64,000 bases of DNA from Pseudomonadota bacterium (GTDB lineage Bacteria; Pseudomonadota; Gammaproteobacteria; Steroidobacterales; Steroidobacteraceae). Location of the stretch: the NCBI GenBank assembly GCA_021822385.1, contig JAKARC010000010.1:1-64000 (forward strand), read 5' to 3'. Position 1 is the first letter of the stretch. Every line of letters starts with the position of its first letter. The notes below the pieces were generated by a model, which had not been told where the DNA came from, ran no database searches, and saw nothing but the letters and a program-made list of their open reading frames with translations. The position numbers were made by a program, and so were the translations under genes. Positions 26,619 to 37,089 of this stretch are shown piece by piece.

Positions 26619-27947
26619 CTATACGCCGGGATTGTCACGGTCATAGACCCGTCGGCCTGCGACGTACGTCGCGCGAATGCAGCTTTGGTCGCCGAGCGTC
26701 ATGAGAACGTATAATGTTTCCTCAAGGCTGCCAGCAAAGCGCAGTCGCTCACGCAGCAGGACATTTGCGGCGAGATCCAGCACCGCAAAGTCCGCGTCGT
26801 ACCCCGGTGCAACTCGCCCAATACGGTCATCGAGATACAGCGCGTGCGCCGAACCGAGTGTGGCGAGGTAGAACGCAGCGTGTGCCATCAGGGTCTCCCC
26901 GCGCAAAGCGGCGACCTTGTACGCCTCGCTCAACGTCACCAAGGGAGAAAAACTGGTGCCCGCACCGACATCAGAGCCGAGCGCCGTGCGCACCGGCGTG
27001 TCCGCACTCAATGCGCCACGCAGATCAAATAGTCCCGAACCCAGGAAGAAATTCGAACTGGGACAGTGCACCACGGCGGCGCCGGCCTGCCGGAGTCGGT
27101 GCCATTGGCGCGACGAGAGATGAATGGCGTGGCCGAACAGGCAGCGCGCTCCGACCAGCCCCGCGCGGTCGTAGACATCGAGATAATCCTCGCTGTCCGG
27201 AAACAGCTCGCGCACCCATTCCACCTCGGCGCGAGTCTCCGCCAGATGTGTCTGCATGTAGACACCGCTGCTCTCTGCAAACAGCGCCCCGGCCGCCTCG
27301 AGCTGCGCCGGCGTACTAGTGGGCGCAAACCGAGGCGTTACGGCATAAAACAGCCGATCACGTCCGTGCCAGCGCGCAATCAAACGCTTCGACTCGTCGT
27401 ACCCACGCTGCACGGTATCGCACAGCATCGCCGGCGCATTACGATCCATGAGCACCTTGCCGGCGCCTGCACGCACGCCGAGCCGCGCCGCTTCCTCGAA
27501 ATAGGCGTCGACCGAGACCGGATGGACGGTGCAATAAGAAACGGTCGTCGTCACGCCGGCCGCCAACTCCTGCGCAAAGAACAGGCGCGCCATCGTGCGC
27601 GAGAATTCCAGATTCTCGTAGCGCTGTTCGATCGGAAACACATAAGTTTCGAGCCACTCGAGAAGCTGCATACCACAAGCGCCGATGACCGGCGTCTGCG
27701 CATAGTGCACATGAGCATCGATGAACCCGGCGGTCAGCAAAGCGTCACGGTACTCGTGAAACTCGGCGCCCGCCGGCACACGATCCGCGGCAAAAGGCCC
27801 CGCATAGGTGATGCTGCCGTCTGCCACCAGTACCAGCCCGTCACTCTCGTAGCGCACGCACGCAGCCGGATCCGTTGCACACGGATTGTCGTCGTAGCTG
27901 AGCACGGCCGCTCGAATTGCGAGCCGCGTGGATCGGCGATCACGCAT
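26619..27947 (-). CDS. guaD: Guanine deaminase
   Basis: Amidohydrolase of 442 residues converting guanine to xanthine plus ammonia, the entry step of the purine island. The zinc motif is FIDAHVHYAQT near residue 77, followed by the GuaD-specific LLEWLETYVFPIEQRY. Further blocks are MQTHLAE, LFGHAIHLS, VVHCPSSNFFLGSGLFDLR and LGSDVGAGTSFS, all typical. The gene overlaps the end of the upstream permease gene by 8 bases and is the last gene of a unit that begins with the urease genes. Confidence 0.95.
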   Translation of the reverse strand: MRDRRSTRLAIRAAVLSYDDNPCATDPAACVRYESDGLVLVADGSITYAGPFAADRVPAGAEFHEYRDALLTAGFIDAHVHYAQTPVIGACGMQLLEWLETYVFPIEQRYENLEFSRTMARLFFAQELAAGVTTTVSYCTVHPVSVDAYFEEAARLGVRAGAGKVLMDRNAPAMLCDTVQRGYDESKRLIARWHGRDRLFYAVTPRFAPTSTPAQLEAAGALFAESSGVYMQTHLAETRAEVEWVRELFPDSEDYLDVYDRAGLVGARCLFGHAIHLSSRQWHRLRQAGAAVVHCPSSNFFLGSGLFDLRGALSADTPVRTALGSDVGAGTSFSPLVTLSEAYKVAALRGETLMAHAAFYLATLGSAHALYLDDRIGRVAPGYDADFAVLDLAANVLLRERLRFAGSLEETLYVLMTLGDQSCIRATYVAGRRVYDRDNPGV

Positions 27948-29301
27948 GCGGCGTCCTTAGGCTGCCGCCGGCATCGGCTGCCGCAACCGGCTTTGGCGCG
28001 GCCGCCGTGATCGCAAGGTAGCCGACTGCGGCGACGGCGGCGCCGACAAAGAACGAGATATCGCCAAATCGCGGGAAATCGGCCGCAAACCAACCCACAA
28101 ACACCGGCGGTTGGTTCCAAAACGGAACGCTGCATAGCAAGCCCGCCAGCCAAGCGAGAAACCCCGCCGTCGCGACATCGACGCCGGCGAGACGCGAAAC
28201 CCGCGCACGCGCATGGCCAATGGCCATGACCGGGAAGCGTGGAAAGATCAGATAGCCGAGGAAGAAAAGCAGCAATTCATAATTTCGGTAGAAATTCCGA
28301 TACGTCATCAGCGCAATGAGGAAGCCGATGCCGCCGGTTAGAAGCGCCGCCTGCCATTGCTTCAGGCGCACTCCTGACGCCAATGCCGACAGACCCGCGG
28401 AGTAGATATTCAGCACATTGGGACTGATCGTGCCGACGACGATGGCAATAACCAGCGGTGCGCGGAACCATATCGGCAGCCAGGGCGCAAACAGGTCCGC
28501 CGGCGTCTTCAACGCCAAGGTGCCGCCCAAGATGGCACCGAGTATCTCGAGCCACGTCGATGAGACAAAGCAACCCAAGCACGCGTTCCAGAACACCCGT
28601 CTTTTCAGGGCTGTACGATCCGCTTGGTAGCGCAAGTAACGCGAATAGTCTCCCGAAAATAGAATCCATCCGCCCAGCCACGACAGCATGATCGAGACCG
28701 TGAGCAGAAAGGCGCCCGATCGGCCACCGACCAGGGCCAGTTTGCCAGGATTGGCGACCGGAAGCTGTGGCATGTGCGCCAGAGTCATCACCGTTAGTAC
28801 GGCGAATACAGCGCTGAGAAACCAGAAAAACATCTTCTCCGCCTTGATGATGAAAGCGTGCCCAATAATCGCGATCAGCACCTGCACGGCAGTCAGACCC
28901 ACAATGCCGACGACCAGGCCGACGCCGAGCACGTGTCGAATGAAGTAAGCGCCAATTACGGTATTGATCGCGAACCAGGAAAATCCGTTCAGAACGGTGA
29001 GCAGCGATAACAGGCGGTTTCCGAACCGTCCGAACCAGCGTTCGCAAATAATCATCATCGGCATGCCGTAATCGACACCAAAGGTCGAAAACAGACCGAG
29101 CAGAAGACAGCCGATGACATTGGCGCTGACAATGGCGAGGACGGCATCCTGCACCGAAAGGCCGAACACTCCGGTCGCAATCGCCCCGGTCGTGATCGTA
29201 GCGAACTCGACGTTGACGGCCATCCAGAGCCCGAACAGATGGGATGGCTTACCGTAGGATTCTTCCGGTGCGACTTGGGCGAGGCCCTTGCTCTCGATCA
29301 T
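27940..29301 (-). CDS. NCS1-family nucleobase permease
   Basis: A 453-residue inner-membrane transporter with about 12 hydrophobic helices. The N-terminal YGKPSHLFGLWMAVNVEFATITTGA, FGVDYGMPMMIICERWFG and WLGGWILFSGDYSRYLR are signatures of the NCS1 (cytosine/purine) family. The start MIESKGLAQVAPEE has a GGTAGGG site; the track start is 14 codons earlier. Being between urease and guanine deaminase, it probably imports guanine or a related purine, although cytosine or hydantoin-type substrates cannot be excluded. Confidence 0.88.
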   Translation of the reverse strand: MIESKGLAQVAPEESYGKPSHLFGLWMAVNVEFATITTGAIATGVFGLSVQDAVLAIVSANVIGCLLLGLFSTFGVDYGMPMMIICERWFGRFGNRLLSLLTVLNGFSWFAINTVIGAYFIRHVLGVGLVVGIVGLTAVQVLIAIIGHAFIIKAEKMFFWFLSAVFAVLTVMTLAHMPQLPVANPGKLALVGGRSGAFLLTVSIMLSWLGGWILFSGDYSRYLRYQADRTALKRRVFWNACLGCFVSSTWLEILGAILGGTLALKTPADLFAPWLPIWFRAPLVIAIVVGTISPNVLNIYSAGLSALASGVRLKQWQAALLTGGIGFLIALMTYRNFYRNYELLLFFLGYLIFPRFPVMAIGHARARVSRLAGVDVATAGFLAWLAGLLCSVPFWNQPPVFVGWFAADFPRFGDISFFVGAAVAAVGYLAITAAAPKPVAAADAGGSLRTPHA

Positions 29302-29408
29302 GTTGCTTGCCCTACCCTCGCGTGGGACTGAGGACGCAGGCACCAGCGCCGCGATGTTCCTGTCATTGTGATCCGCTCATGCCGCACTGCGGCGCAAATG
29401 CTCAAGCG

Positions 29409-30041
29409 TTAACCGGCGGCCAGCGGCAGCGGCCGCAGACCACCTTCGCGCACGATGAATGCCGCGATTTCGTTCACGCCCTTGCCGGCGCGAATATTGG
29501 CGAAGATGAACGGCTTGCCACCACGCATGCGCGTGGCATCGGCGTCCATCACCTCGAGGCTCGCCCCAACCAGCGGCGCCAGGTCGATTTTGTTGATGAT
29601 CAGCAGATCGCTGCGCGTGATCCCGGGTCCGCCCTTGCGTGGAATCTTGTCGCCGGCCGCGACATCGATGACATAGAGGGTAAGGTCGGCGAGTTCGGGA
29701 CTGAAGGTCGCGGCCAGATTGTCGCCCCCGCTTTCAATGAGAATCAAGTCGAGCGCCGGAAAGCGCCGCCGCATCTGCGCAACGCCCGCAAGGTTGATCG
29801 AGGCGTCTTCGCGAATAGCCGTATGCGGGCAACCACCGGTCTCAATGCCCATGATACGTTCCGGGGCCAGCGCCTGCGAGCGCAGCAGAAACTGCGCGTC
29901 TTCCTGGGTGTAGATGTCATTGGTGATCGCAGCGATATCATGACTATTCCGGAACGTGCGACATAATCCCTCCATCAGTGCTGTCTTGCCCGCCCCGACC
30001 GGACCACCGATTCCCACCCGCAAGGGTCCGTGTGCGTTCAT
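29409..30041 (-). CDS. ureG: Urease accessory GTPase UreG
   Basis: A SIMIBI GTPase that drives nickel loading of urease. The P-loop is [15 protein letters not shown]. Switch blocks [31 protein letters not shown] (nickel-site CPH) and [19 protein letters not shown] are intact, and NKIDLAP gives guanine specificity. The start [13 protein letters not shown] gives 210 residues; a GTG at 30056 with a GAGGAG site at good spacing is a real alternative. Last of the ureDABCEFG genes. Confidence 0.97.
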   Translation of the reverse strand: MNAHGPLRVGIGGPVGAGKTALMEGLCRTFRNSHDIAAITNDIYTQEDAQFLLRSQALAPERIMGIETGGCPHTAIREDASINLAGVAQMRRRFPALDLILIESGGDNLAATFSPELADLTLYVIDVAAGDKIPRKGGPGITRSDLLIINKIDLAPLVGASLEVMDADATRMRGGKPFIFANIRAGKGVNEIAAFIVREGGLRPLPLAAG

Positions 30042-30096
30042 GCCTCGTGAATTCACCCTTTTCACTCCTCACCAATCATTCTCTGCAGCCAGCCAC

Positions 30097-30747
30097 TCAT
30101 GAGCGAAATAGCCTCACTTCCTGGGTTTCGTGGCACATGGAGGCAATTTCAGCTCGAAACCCGCAGCCGCCCAGATCGTCAAGAGAAACAGAGCGCGCCT
30201 GCCCCGCCACCTCAATTAACACCGGTTCCAGGCCGGCAAGTGCTGCGACCCCGGCGCTTTGACCCAATGGCACCAGCCGCACAGCAGCGGAAACCATCGC
30301 TGTGCTCTGCGCGGCGAGAAACGCCAGACAGGTCCTGTCCTCCCCGATCCGGTGCGCTGCCGCAAGCGCGCCAACGGCAACCGAATAAGGCAGCGTCGTG
30401 CTCATCCACTCCGGTCGCCACGGCTGCGCGGCGCGGAGAAACGCAGTCCCCTGCGCCAGAGTCTCCTCGGCGCGCTCGCGCGGCACGCTGGCCGCCAACG
30501 CGAGCTCACCCACTTGCTCGAGCCTACCGGGATCGGCTCCAGCGCGATACGCCGCACGCAACAACATGGCCTCACCGAAACCGACGCCATAGCGAAAGTG
30601 ATCCGAGAGCCAGGCGCCAATACTCTCTCCGCAGCGCACATCGCCCGTCATGACCGCCCATTCGATTCCCTGCGAATAGGCAAATCCACCCGTGGGAAAG
30701 GCGGGAGATAACCAGATCAACAGGCGCACCAGGGCGGACTCAGTCAT
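30097..30747 (-). CDS. ureF: Urease accessory protein UreF
   Basis: An all-helical 216-residue protein that links UreD-bound urease to UreG and gates nickel insertion. Family marks are LIWLSPAFPTGGFAYSQGIEWAV near the start, DVRCGESIGAWL and the C-terminal GFRAEIASMCHETQEVRLFRS. The start MTESALVRLLIWL was chosen by homology; the track ORF begins 31 codons upstream inside ureE. The ribosome site is weak, so expression may depend on coupling to ureE 16 bases upstream. Confidence 0.95.
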   Translation of the reverse strand: MTESALVRLLIWLSPAFPTGGFAYSQGIEWAVMTGDVRCGESIGAWLSDHFRYGVGFGEAMLLRAAYRAGADPGRLEQVGELALAASVPRERAEETLAQGTAFLRAAQPWRPEWMSTTLPYSVAVGALAAAHRIGEDRTCLAFLAAQSTAMVSAAVRLVPLGQSAGVAALAGLEPVLIEVAGQARSVSLDDLGGCGFRAEIASMCHETQEVRLFRS

Positions 30748-30763
30748 GGCGGCGTAGCTTTTG

Positions 30764-31270
30764 CTACTCCTTTTCCCAGCTTTCTTCGTGATGAGCGTGC
30801 GCCGAGCCTCGTTGCGCGGATTCCTCGCGCGCATATGCACCGGCTTCCGGTGTGAACACCGCGCGCACCACTACCACGCGCGCACCCAGCTTCTCGACCA
30901 TGTTCGCAATTACGTGATCCGCCAACGTACGCAGGCCCCCGCCCACGATCTCCACCGGCAGATGGCGGTTGCCCAGGTGCCATACGATGCGCAACAGTGT
31001 CGTCGGGTCCGGAGTATGGATGTCGAGCAATGACTCGCTCTCCGCTGCGACGCGTATGAGCGCACCGTGCTCGAGGACGAGCACATCTCCGTCCGCGAGT
31101 TGCAGCGGTTCTTCCAGATCGAGCATAAATGCTCGTCCGTCCTCGGTGACGAGGCGTCGCCGCCGCCGCTGCCGACCCAGATAATCGAGCCGAACCGTGC
31201 CGACCACCTCGCCTTGCGGCCACGCTTCCGCCCGCAGCACGCGGCGGGCTATCGGAATATACTCGTCCAT
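30764..31270 (-). CDS. ureE: Urease nickel metallochaperone UreE
   Basis: Delivers nickel to the UreDFG complex. The 168-residue protein has an N-terminal peptide-binding domain and a metal-binding domain with HLGNRHLPVEI, then a short histidine-containing tail (SAHAHHEES) likely to bind nickel. The start [12 protein letters not shown] overlaps the ureC stop by one base (TGATG), so it is coupled to the main structural gene. The tail is modest compared with the long poly-His of Klebsiella UreE. Confidence 0.95.
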   Translation of the reverse strand: MDEYIPIARRVLRAEAWPQGEVVGTVRLDYLGRQRRRRRLVTEDGRAFMLDLEEPLQLADGDVLVLEHGALIRVAAESESLLDIHTPDPTTLLRIVWHLGNRHLPVEIVGGGLRTLADHVIANMVEKLGARVVVVRAVFTPEAGAYAREESAQRGSAHAHHEESWEKE

Positions 31271-32976
31271 CAAAATAGGAAGTAGCGCTGTGCCATCGGC
31301 AGCACTTCCGCCGGCGCGCAAGTCAACACCTCCCCATCCGCGCGCACCTCGTACGTTTCGGGGTCGACCTCGATATGCGGCATCGCGTCGTTGTGTATCA
31401 TCGATCGCTTGCCGATGCCGCCGCGCGTGTCGGACACCGCCACGAGCTCTCGGGAAAGGCCGAGCCGCGAGCCGATATCGGCGTCAATAGCCGCGCCCGA
31501 CACGAACAGGAGCGATGCATGTACTAGCGCGCGTCCATAGCCTGCAAACATCGTCCGGTAATGGACTGGCTGCGGTGTCGGAATCGACGCATTGGGATCG
31601 CCCATTGCGGCCACGGCGATGCTGCCCGACTTCAGCACGAGCTCCGGCTTCACTCCAAAGAAAGCCGGGTTCCACAGCACGAGATCGGCCAGCTTACCCA
31701 CCTCCACGGAACCAACATGTGCACTCATCCCATGCGCAATCGCCGGGTTGATCGTATACTTTGCAATGTAGCGCTTGACTCTGTTGTTGTCCGCGCGGGT
31801 GTCGCCGGGCAGCGGGCCGCGCTGCAATTTCATCTTATGAGCGGTCTGCCAGGTGCGCAGAACGACTTCACCGACCCGGCCCATCGCCTGGCTGTCGGAG
31901 GAAATCATGGAGATCGCGCCGAGATCGTGCAGGATGTCTTCGGCCGCGATCGTTTCGCGCCGGATCCGACTCTCGGCGAAGGCGATGTCTTCGGGAATTG
32001 CCCCATTGAGATGATGGCACACCATGAGCATGTCCAGGTGCTCATCGATTGTATTGCGTGTATAGGGCCGCGTTGGATTCGTCGAGCTCGGCAGCACGTT
32101 AGGCAGCGCCGCGACGCGTATGATATCTGGCGCATGTCCGCCGCCCGCGCCCTCGGTATGATAGGCATGAATCGTGCGCCCCTTGAATGCGGCGATGGTT
32201 TCCTCAAGAAACCCGGACTCGTTCAGCGTATCCGTATGGATCGTCACCTGCACATCAAATCGGTCGGCTACCTCAAGGCAGCAATCGATTGCCGCCGGCG
32301 TTGTACCCCAGTCCTCGTGCAGCTTTAATGCCACCGCCCCGGCGCGCACCATTTCCTCGAGCGCCTGCGGGCGCGACGCATTGCCCTTGCCGGAAAAGCC
32401 GAGATTGACGGGCAGACCTTCTGCGGCCTGCAGCATGCGGGCGAGATGGAACGGTCCGGGCGTGCACGTGGTGGCGGCGGTGCCAGTCGCCGGTCCAGTG
32501 CCCCCGCCCAGCATAGTGGTGATGCCCGATGCCACGGCTTCCTCTACCTGTTGCGGGCAGATGAAATGAATGTGGGCATCGAACCCGCCGGCAGTGAGGA
32601 TCCTACCTTCCCCCGCGATGATTTCCGTCCCCGGTCCAATGATGATGGTCACGCCAGGCTGCACGTCGGGGTTACCGGCCTTGCCGATCGCCGTGATGCG
32701 GCCGTGGACAATGCCGACATCGGCCTTCACGATACCCCAATAGTCGATGATGAGCGCATTGGTAATGACGGTGTCGACGGCGCCGTCGGCGTTACTCACT
32801 TGGCTCTGGCCCATGCCGTCACGGATAACTTTGCCGCCGCCAAAAGTGACCTCTTCTCCATACACCGTATGGTCTGCCTCAACCTCGACGAACAACTCGG
32901 TATCGGCCAGTCGCACGCGGTCGCCCGTGGTAGGTCCGAACATGTCGGCGTAGTCCATACGGGGCAGCTGCACCAT
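31270..32976 (-). CDS. ureC: Urease alpha subunit
   Basis: Catalytic subunit (568 residues) that hydrolyses urea to ammonia and carbamate. The nickel ligands are all present: His135/His137 (FDAHIHF), carbamylated Lys218 (ALKLHEDWG), His247 (TIHTDT), His273 ([11 protein letters not shown]) and Asp361 (SSDSQAMGR). The flap region MVCHHLN carries Cys320 and His321. Numbering is one higher than in Klebsiella urease, so there is no internal gap. It follows ureB after 3 bases and overlaps ureE. Confidence 0.99.
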   Translation of the reverse strand: MVQLPRMDYADMFGPTTGDRVRLADTELFVEVEADHTVYGEEVTFGGGKVIRDGMGQSQVSNADGAVDTVITNALIIDYWGIVKADVGIVHGRITAIGKAGNPDVQPGVTIIIGPGTEIIAGEGRILTAGGFDAHIHFICPQQVEEAVASGITTMLGGGTGPATGTAATTCTPGPFHLARMLQAAEGLPVNLGFSGKGNASRPQALEEMVRAGAVALKLHEDWGTTPAAIDCCLEVADRFDVQVTIHTDTLNESGFLEETIAAFKGRTIHAYHTEGAGGGHAPDIIRVAALPNVLPSSTNPTRPYTRNTIDEHLDMLMVCHHLNGAIPEDIAFAESRIRRETIAAEDILHDLGAISMISSDSQAMGRVGEVVLRTWQTAHKMKLQRGPLPGDTRADNNRVKRYIAKYTINPAIAHGMSAHVGSVEVGKLADLVLWNPAFFGVKPELVLKSGSIAVAAMGDPNASIPTPQPVHYRTMFAGYGRALVHASLLFVSGAAIDADIGSRLGLSRELVAVSDTRGGIGKRSMIHNDAMPHIEVDPETYEVRADGEVLTCAPAEVLPMAQRYFLF

Positions 32977-32979
32977 TGT

Positions 32980-33291
32980 TCAACCCTCCAGCTTGCCCAT
33001 GACGCCGCCGCGAAAACCCAGAACGATGCGGGCACCGCGATAGGGAACCAGTGTCACGCGACGCCTCTGGCCCGGTTCGAAACGTACGGCCGTGCCCGGT
33101 GGAACGTCGAGCCGCATGCCTCGAGACTGCCTGCGATCGAAGCTGAGCGCCGGGTTGGTTTCCGCAAAATGGAAATGACTGCCGATCTGGATCGGTCGAT
33201 CGCCGGTGTTCGCCACCTCGAGCGTGATGCGGGGCATTCCCGCATTGAACTCTATAACGCCCTCAGCGCAAATGATCTCACCTGGAATCAC
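32980..33291 (-). CDS. ureB: Urease beta subunit
   Basis: Structural beta subunit with the family opening [17 protein letters not shown] and the core [21 protein letters not shown]. The track lists 122 residues from an ATG at 33348, but GGGAGGACGAACTT precedes a GTG at 33291, giving a 103-residue protein that starts exactly where UreB proteins usually start. The longer ORF would also overlap the ureA end. The GTG start is therefore preferred. Confidence 0.95.
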   Translation of the reverse strand: MIPGEIICAEGVIEFNAGMPRITLEVANTGDRPIQIGSHFHFAETNPALSFDRRQSRGMRLDVPPGTAVRFEPGQRRRVTLVPYRGARIVLGFRGGVMGKLEG

Positions 33292-33344
33292 AAGTTCGTC
33301 CTCCCTTGGGAACCACGCGTGCAGCCGTAGCAGCGTTGCGCCCT

Positions 33345-33647
33345 TCACCGAATTGGGTTATGCACGGTGACCAGCTTGGTCCCGTCCGGAAAAGTTGCCT
33401 CTACTTGCACTTCACGGATCATCTCGGCAACACCGTCCATGACTTCCGCCCGTGTCAGGACGGCGGCGCCGGCGGCCATAAGATCAGCCACCGTCCGGCC
33501 GTCCCGGGCCCCTTCGAGGATAAAGTCGCTGATCAGCGCCACCGCCTCCGGATGGTTCAATTTCACCCCACGCTCGCGCCGCCGCCGGGCAACCATCGCC
33601 GCCGTCGCGAGCAGCAGCTTGTCTTTCTCACGTGGCGTCAGGTGCAT
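33345..33647 (-). CDS. ureA: Urease gamma subunit
   Basis: A 100-residue structural gamma subunit with the family's full pattern: [49 protein letters not shown] and the end [14 protein letters not shown]. It assembles with UreB and UreC as a trimer of trimers. It lies between ureD and ureB. A stop codon and 53 bases separate it from the ureB GTG, so the subunits are not fused. Confidence 0.98.
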   Translation of the reverse strand: MHLTPREKDKLLLATAAMVARRRRERGVKLNHPEAVALISDFILEGARDGRTVADLMAAGAAVLTRAEVMDGVAEMIREVQVEATFPDGTKLVTVHNPIR

Positions 33648-33713
33648 CGCCTTACTCCCACTCAGGCCAACAGACGCCTGATAATTTTCGTCGCTACCGA
33701 TATTACACGCCTG

Positions 33714-34547
33714 TCAGCAGCACCAGTTACGCGGTAGGCCCGTTTCCGTCCGCAGCACCGCCAGCGCGGCCGCAATGCTCGCACGCAGTGCGGCCCCATC
33801 GTGCGCCAGCACACGTGCGAACAAGACGCCGTCCCGGTACGTTGCTCCGGCTTCGCAACTCTCCGCCGCCAATGCCTTGCGTAATCGCTCAAGCGGCGCC
33901 TGCGCTTGCGGCGCAACCAACAGAATTCCCGCCATCGCCCCTGCCCCGCCAGCAATTGCCGCATGCCTCATTAACGCATCCGCATCGCCGGACAGCCGCA
34001 CCGCATCCTGCCACACCAGCCTTCCCGCCCGGCAAATGCGCAACCTGTCTACCACTTGCAGCCGATGCAGCACCTCGCCCATTGCGGCGCGGCCGAACAA
34101 CAGCGCTTCGACGACAAGCAAGTGCGCATTCTCTTCCATCTCGATCGTGAGCGTACGGTCCAAGGCCGCTGCGTCAAACAGGATCGATTCCTGCGGCAGC
34201 CATTCCAGAGCCGCGCCCGGACCCACCGTGATCGCCGTGCGCACCTGCGCCGGCGCATCGCACCGCCGGCCACGATAAAACCGTTCCGCCCCCACGGAAA
34301 CCACACTCGCCCGGGCTCCCGCTTCAAGATTCAGGACTTGCTCGAGCCGATCGCCGGGCACGATGCCTCCGGCTGTGTTTAACAACACCACGCGTATCGG
34401 TGCACCCACCGGTGTGCGGGGGAATCTCACCCTGAGGCAACCGTCCTGATACAGATCGCTGACGACCGAATCCGAACCGCGCCGGCCAATACGCACCCGC
34501 AGGCGGCCGCGCGCACGCTGCATCGGCGCGCCTGACTCAGTCCGCAT
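33714..34547 (-). CDS. ureD: Urease accessory protein UreD (UreH)
   Basis: A 277-residue scaffold that binds apo-urease and passes nickel from UreG/UreF. Family blocks are VRFPRTPVGAPIRVVLLNTAGGIVPGDRL, QESILFDAAALDR and LLFGRAAMGE. The first gene of the urease operon, with no urea or nickel transporter upstream. The start at MRTESGAPMQRARG is uncertain: a GTG 5 codons upstream and an ATG 8 codons downstream are possible and none has a good ribosome site. Confidence 0.93.
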   Translation of the reverse strand: MRTESGAPMQRARGRLRVRIGRRGSDSVVSDLYQDGCLRVRFPRTPVGAPIRVVLLNTAGGIVPGDRLEQVLNLEAGARASVVSVGAERFYRGRRCDAPAQVRTAITVGPGAALEWLPQESILFDAAALDRTLTIEMEENAHLLVVEALLFGRAAMGEVLHRLQVVDRLRICRAGRLVWQDAVRLSGDADALMRHAAIAGGAGAMAGILLVAPQAQAPLERLRKALAAESCEAGATYRDGVLFARVLAHDGAALRASIAAALAVLRTETGLPRNWCC

Positions 34548-35235
34548 GGAACTGGCCCGCACTGCGCCGATTCCGCAATATCGTTACTTGTAGAATGACG
34601 CTCTTAGGATCCGGGTGCAAGAGCGCGATAACCACTGCTGCGCGCCATGGTGTCATCTCAGGCCTCCTGCGCCGGTCCGGGAGCTCGCAGCCGGCACCGA
34701 CGCACCAAAAGTGCGCACCGTGACAGGCGCCCGCACCGCAGCAGAGCGCGACGCCCCCCCCCAACGCGCAACCAACTGGATTCGGCATGTCCGCATCAAG
34801 CGCGCGGCAAGCTGCGCCCTGCCGTCCGATAGGGCAACCGGCATGCACCCGCACGCGGCCCTCCTGCGGCCCGCAGAGTCGGCTGTACGATTGCGGTACG
34901 GACCATGCACATTCATTTCGCAGACGTGCAGCATGCGCGCGCATACGCTCGCCCAGCGCTGGTCCTGATGCGCGGTTTAAGCCAGCGCAACTGTACGGCA
35001 ATGGACTGCGCGCTCGTGCTTCGCAACATTGGGGCCAACGGGCCTTTCTGGCCCCGCGGCGCGCATCCGAATCCCATCAAGTTCAACGGCATTTGGTGCA
35101 CTTTCCGCACGGCGTGTGGTACCCAGAATGCGCTTCTCGACTCGGCATGAACCGGGAGCGTGTCGAGATCCGTGGCGTCGCCGCATCGTCCTTCCCGGCG
35201 ACCACCGCTCCGTCCCGATATGCACCGCGCGAAGC
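34548..35235. other. Intergenic region upstream of the urease operon
   Basis: About 690 bases without a recognisable gene; the many listed ORFs overlap on both strands and show no domain. It must hold the ureD promoter, and the LysR gene to the right ends into it. No clear operator, hairpin or repeat was seen. Confidence 0.45.
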
Positions 35236-36171
35236 TCATCGTACGGCTTCGGCACTGTCACGCCCGGTCAGGGCAAGCTCAGCCTCCGCCATGGCTACGG
35301 AGATATGCTGTACAAACTTGGAGGCTGCGGCGGAGAGCGTTCGGCTCGATTGGACCACGAGGGCGAGCTCCGACACCGGGATTCTGGGATAGGCGAGCGG
35401 AATGAACTTCAGCTCACCGGACTTCACCTCCGTCAGAACATCGAGCCCGGTGAGAATGCCCACACCCACGCCGCCCCTCACCATCGACTTCAGCAACGCG
35501 ATGCTGTTCGTAGCCGCGTTCTCGCGCAGCGGCCCGTCCATGGACATCCGCCATACATGTTCGAGGACTGGACGAATCGAAATCGTCGCGTCCGGTACGA
35601 CGAAGCCCCACTGCACGCATTCGCCGAACGTCACCTCCCGCTGCTTGGCGAGCGGATGATCCGCCGTCACGACCACCCCAATTCGGTAGATGATCCTGCG
35701 CTCGATCCGCAAAGCGCTCGATACCGGCGGGTTGAAGGTCACTCCGACCTCGTATGTGCCACTCAGAATAGACTCGGTGACGGCGCTATGCCCTGCAATG
35801 TTAAGCCTATAGACAATACCGGGGTATCGCGCTCGCAATCCATGCAAGGCGTCAGTCATGAATTCCACGGCACCTTCGACCAGGGCCACCGACACGTCGC
35901 CGCAATACAACCCCTGCAGGTCCCGAATTTGCACCTGCAGACTTTCATAGTCCCGTTTCCAGCGCCGTATGGTCTCGAGCAGCAGCTCTCCGGCAGCGGT
36001 CATGCGCAGCCCCTGCGGAAGCCGATCGAACAATGGCGCCCCAATCCGTGCCTCGAGCCGCAAGATCTGACGATCCACTGCCGATGGGGCGATATGCAAT
36101 CGCTCGGCGGCCTTGCGTATAGAGCCGCTGCGGCTCACCTCCTCGAAATAATGCGCTGCCCGCTCTAACAT
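35236..36171 (-). CDS. LysR-family transcriptional regulator
   Basis: A 311-residue regulator. The start MLERAAHYFEEVSRS was chosen because it opens the N-terminal HTH (GSIRKAAERLHIAPSAVDRQI, about residues 17-37); the track ORF is 62 codons longer with no family support. The remainder is the periplasmic-binding-type effector domain. It sits between the urease operon and the allantoin genes and is divergent from puuE, so it is the obvious candidate regulator of the purine island. The effector (urate, allantoin or similar) is unknown. Confidence 0.88.
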   Translation of the reverse strand: MLERAAHYFEEVSRSGSIRKAAERLHIAPSAVDRQILRLEARIGAPLFDRLPQGLRMTAAGELLLETIRRWKRDYESLQVQIRDLQGLYCGDVSVALVEGAVEFMTDALHGLRARYPGIVYRLNIAGHSAVTESILSGTYEVGVTFNPPVSSALRIERRIIYRIGVVVTADHPLAKQREVTFGECVQWGFVVPDATISIRPVLEHVWRMSMDGPLRENAATNSIALLKSMVRGGVGVGILTGLDVLTEVKSGELKFIPLAYPRIPVSELALVVQSSRTLSAAASKFVQHISVAMAEAELALTGRDSAEAVR

Positions 36172-37089
36172 GGCGCAGAATCCCTCATTGTGGCGTGCCC
36201 TTGGTGGCCACGTCTGCGTGACTTGGCTGAATTTCCTTTCTGCCCACACGGATGCGAAGGCTCTGACCTGCACACCTTCACCGCGGGTGGCAGCCCGCCG
36301 CACGGGAACCCGGCAGTGACATCTTGAGGCGTTGCTGCCTTCCCCGCCCACCCACACCCTTTCTCGCCCGCACCCGGCGCAAAGGTGTTCATTGCGGCGA
36401 CGCCGGACCGATCGTGCTGCATTACGCCGAGGTCGATCTCACGGTATCGGATCACGCACCCACACTCCAGCTGATTTCGGACTGGCACATGACTGATCCG
36501 GTGGCGAGCGCCACCTAGTGGCGGCAGCGGACATCTGTCCGATCTTGGGGACAGCGCGCACCGCAGCGCTGGTCAGCATGACGATTGCACACGGATACCT
36601 CTGGCCAGCCACGCCCAATCACCCCGGCGCCACCTCAGTCGAGAACGCTGCCCGAGCCAAGCAAGAGGCATGCCAACCTTTCCGCAAACGCACCGCCCTG
36701 CAGAATACGGCGGACTTCACCCCCTGCAACGCCGAGGCGCGGCGCTTGCCTTTACGGCTGAATACCGCTTTGCGCTCAAAGGATCTCGAATCACGAACCA
36801 TTGCGTCCTCCCACCCATGCCGCCGCCGCCCGACGACCCAAATCGGGAAATCGTCATCCGTCCCCGCCCATCGGGACCCTTTGGTGCACGCGCCCCACCG
36901 CACTTCCGGCGGTCCCAATATGAGCGGCACACGCCTGCTCTCGCCTGCATGGATACGAGTGCGATACTATGAAACAAAGACGTCGACCTGGCACGCGGAA
37001 GCAGGAACTTTCCTTCTGTCCTGAATTACCGGACGGTGCGTTCTATTTCGTGAACGAAGCGCACCCGGTCGGAGCATGGCATTCACAAG
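36172..37089. other. Large divergent intergenic region LysR / puuE
   Basis: About 920 bases, long for this compact genome. ORFs occur on both strands but none has a recognisable domain and codon patterns do not favour a frame. It should contain the LysR operator and the puuE promoter. The ribosome site of puuE itself looks weak. Confidence 0.45.

Noticed and set aside
36518-37024. 168-residue ORF upstream of puuE
   Set aside because: No domain, competing ORFs in other frames, and no conserved pattern; treated as non-coding.
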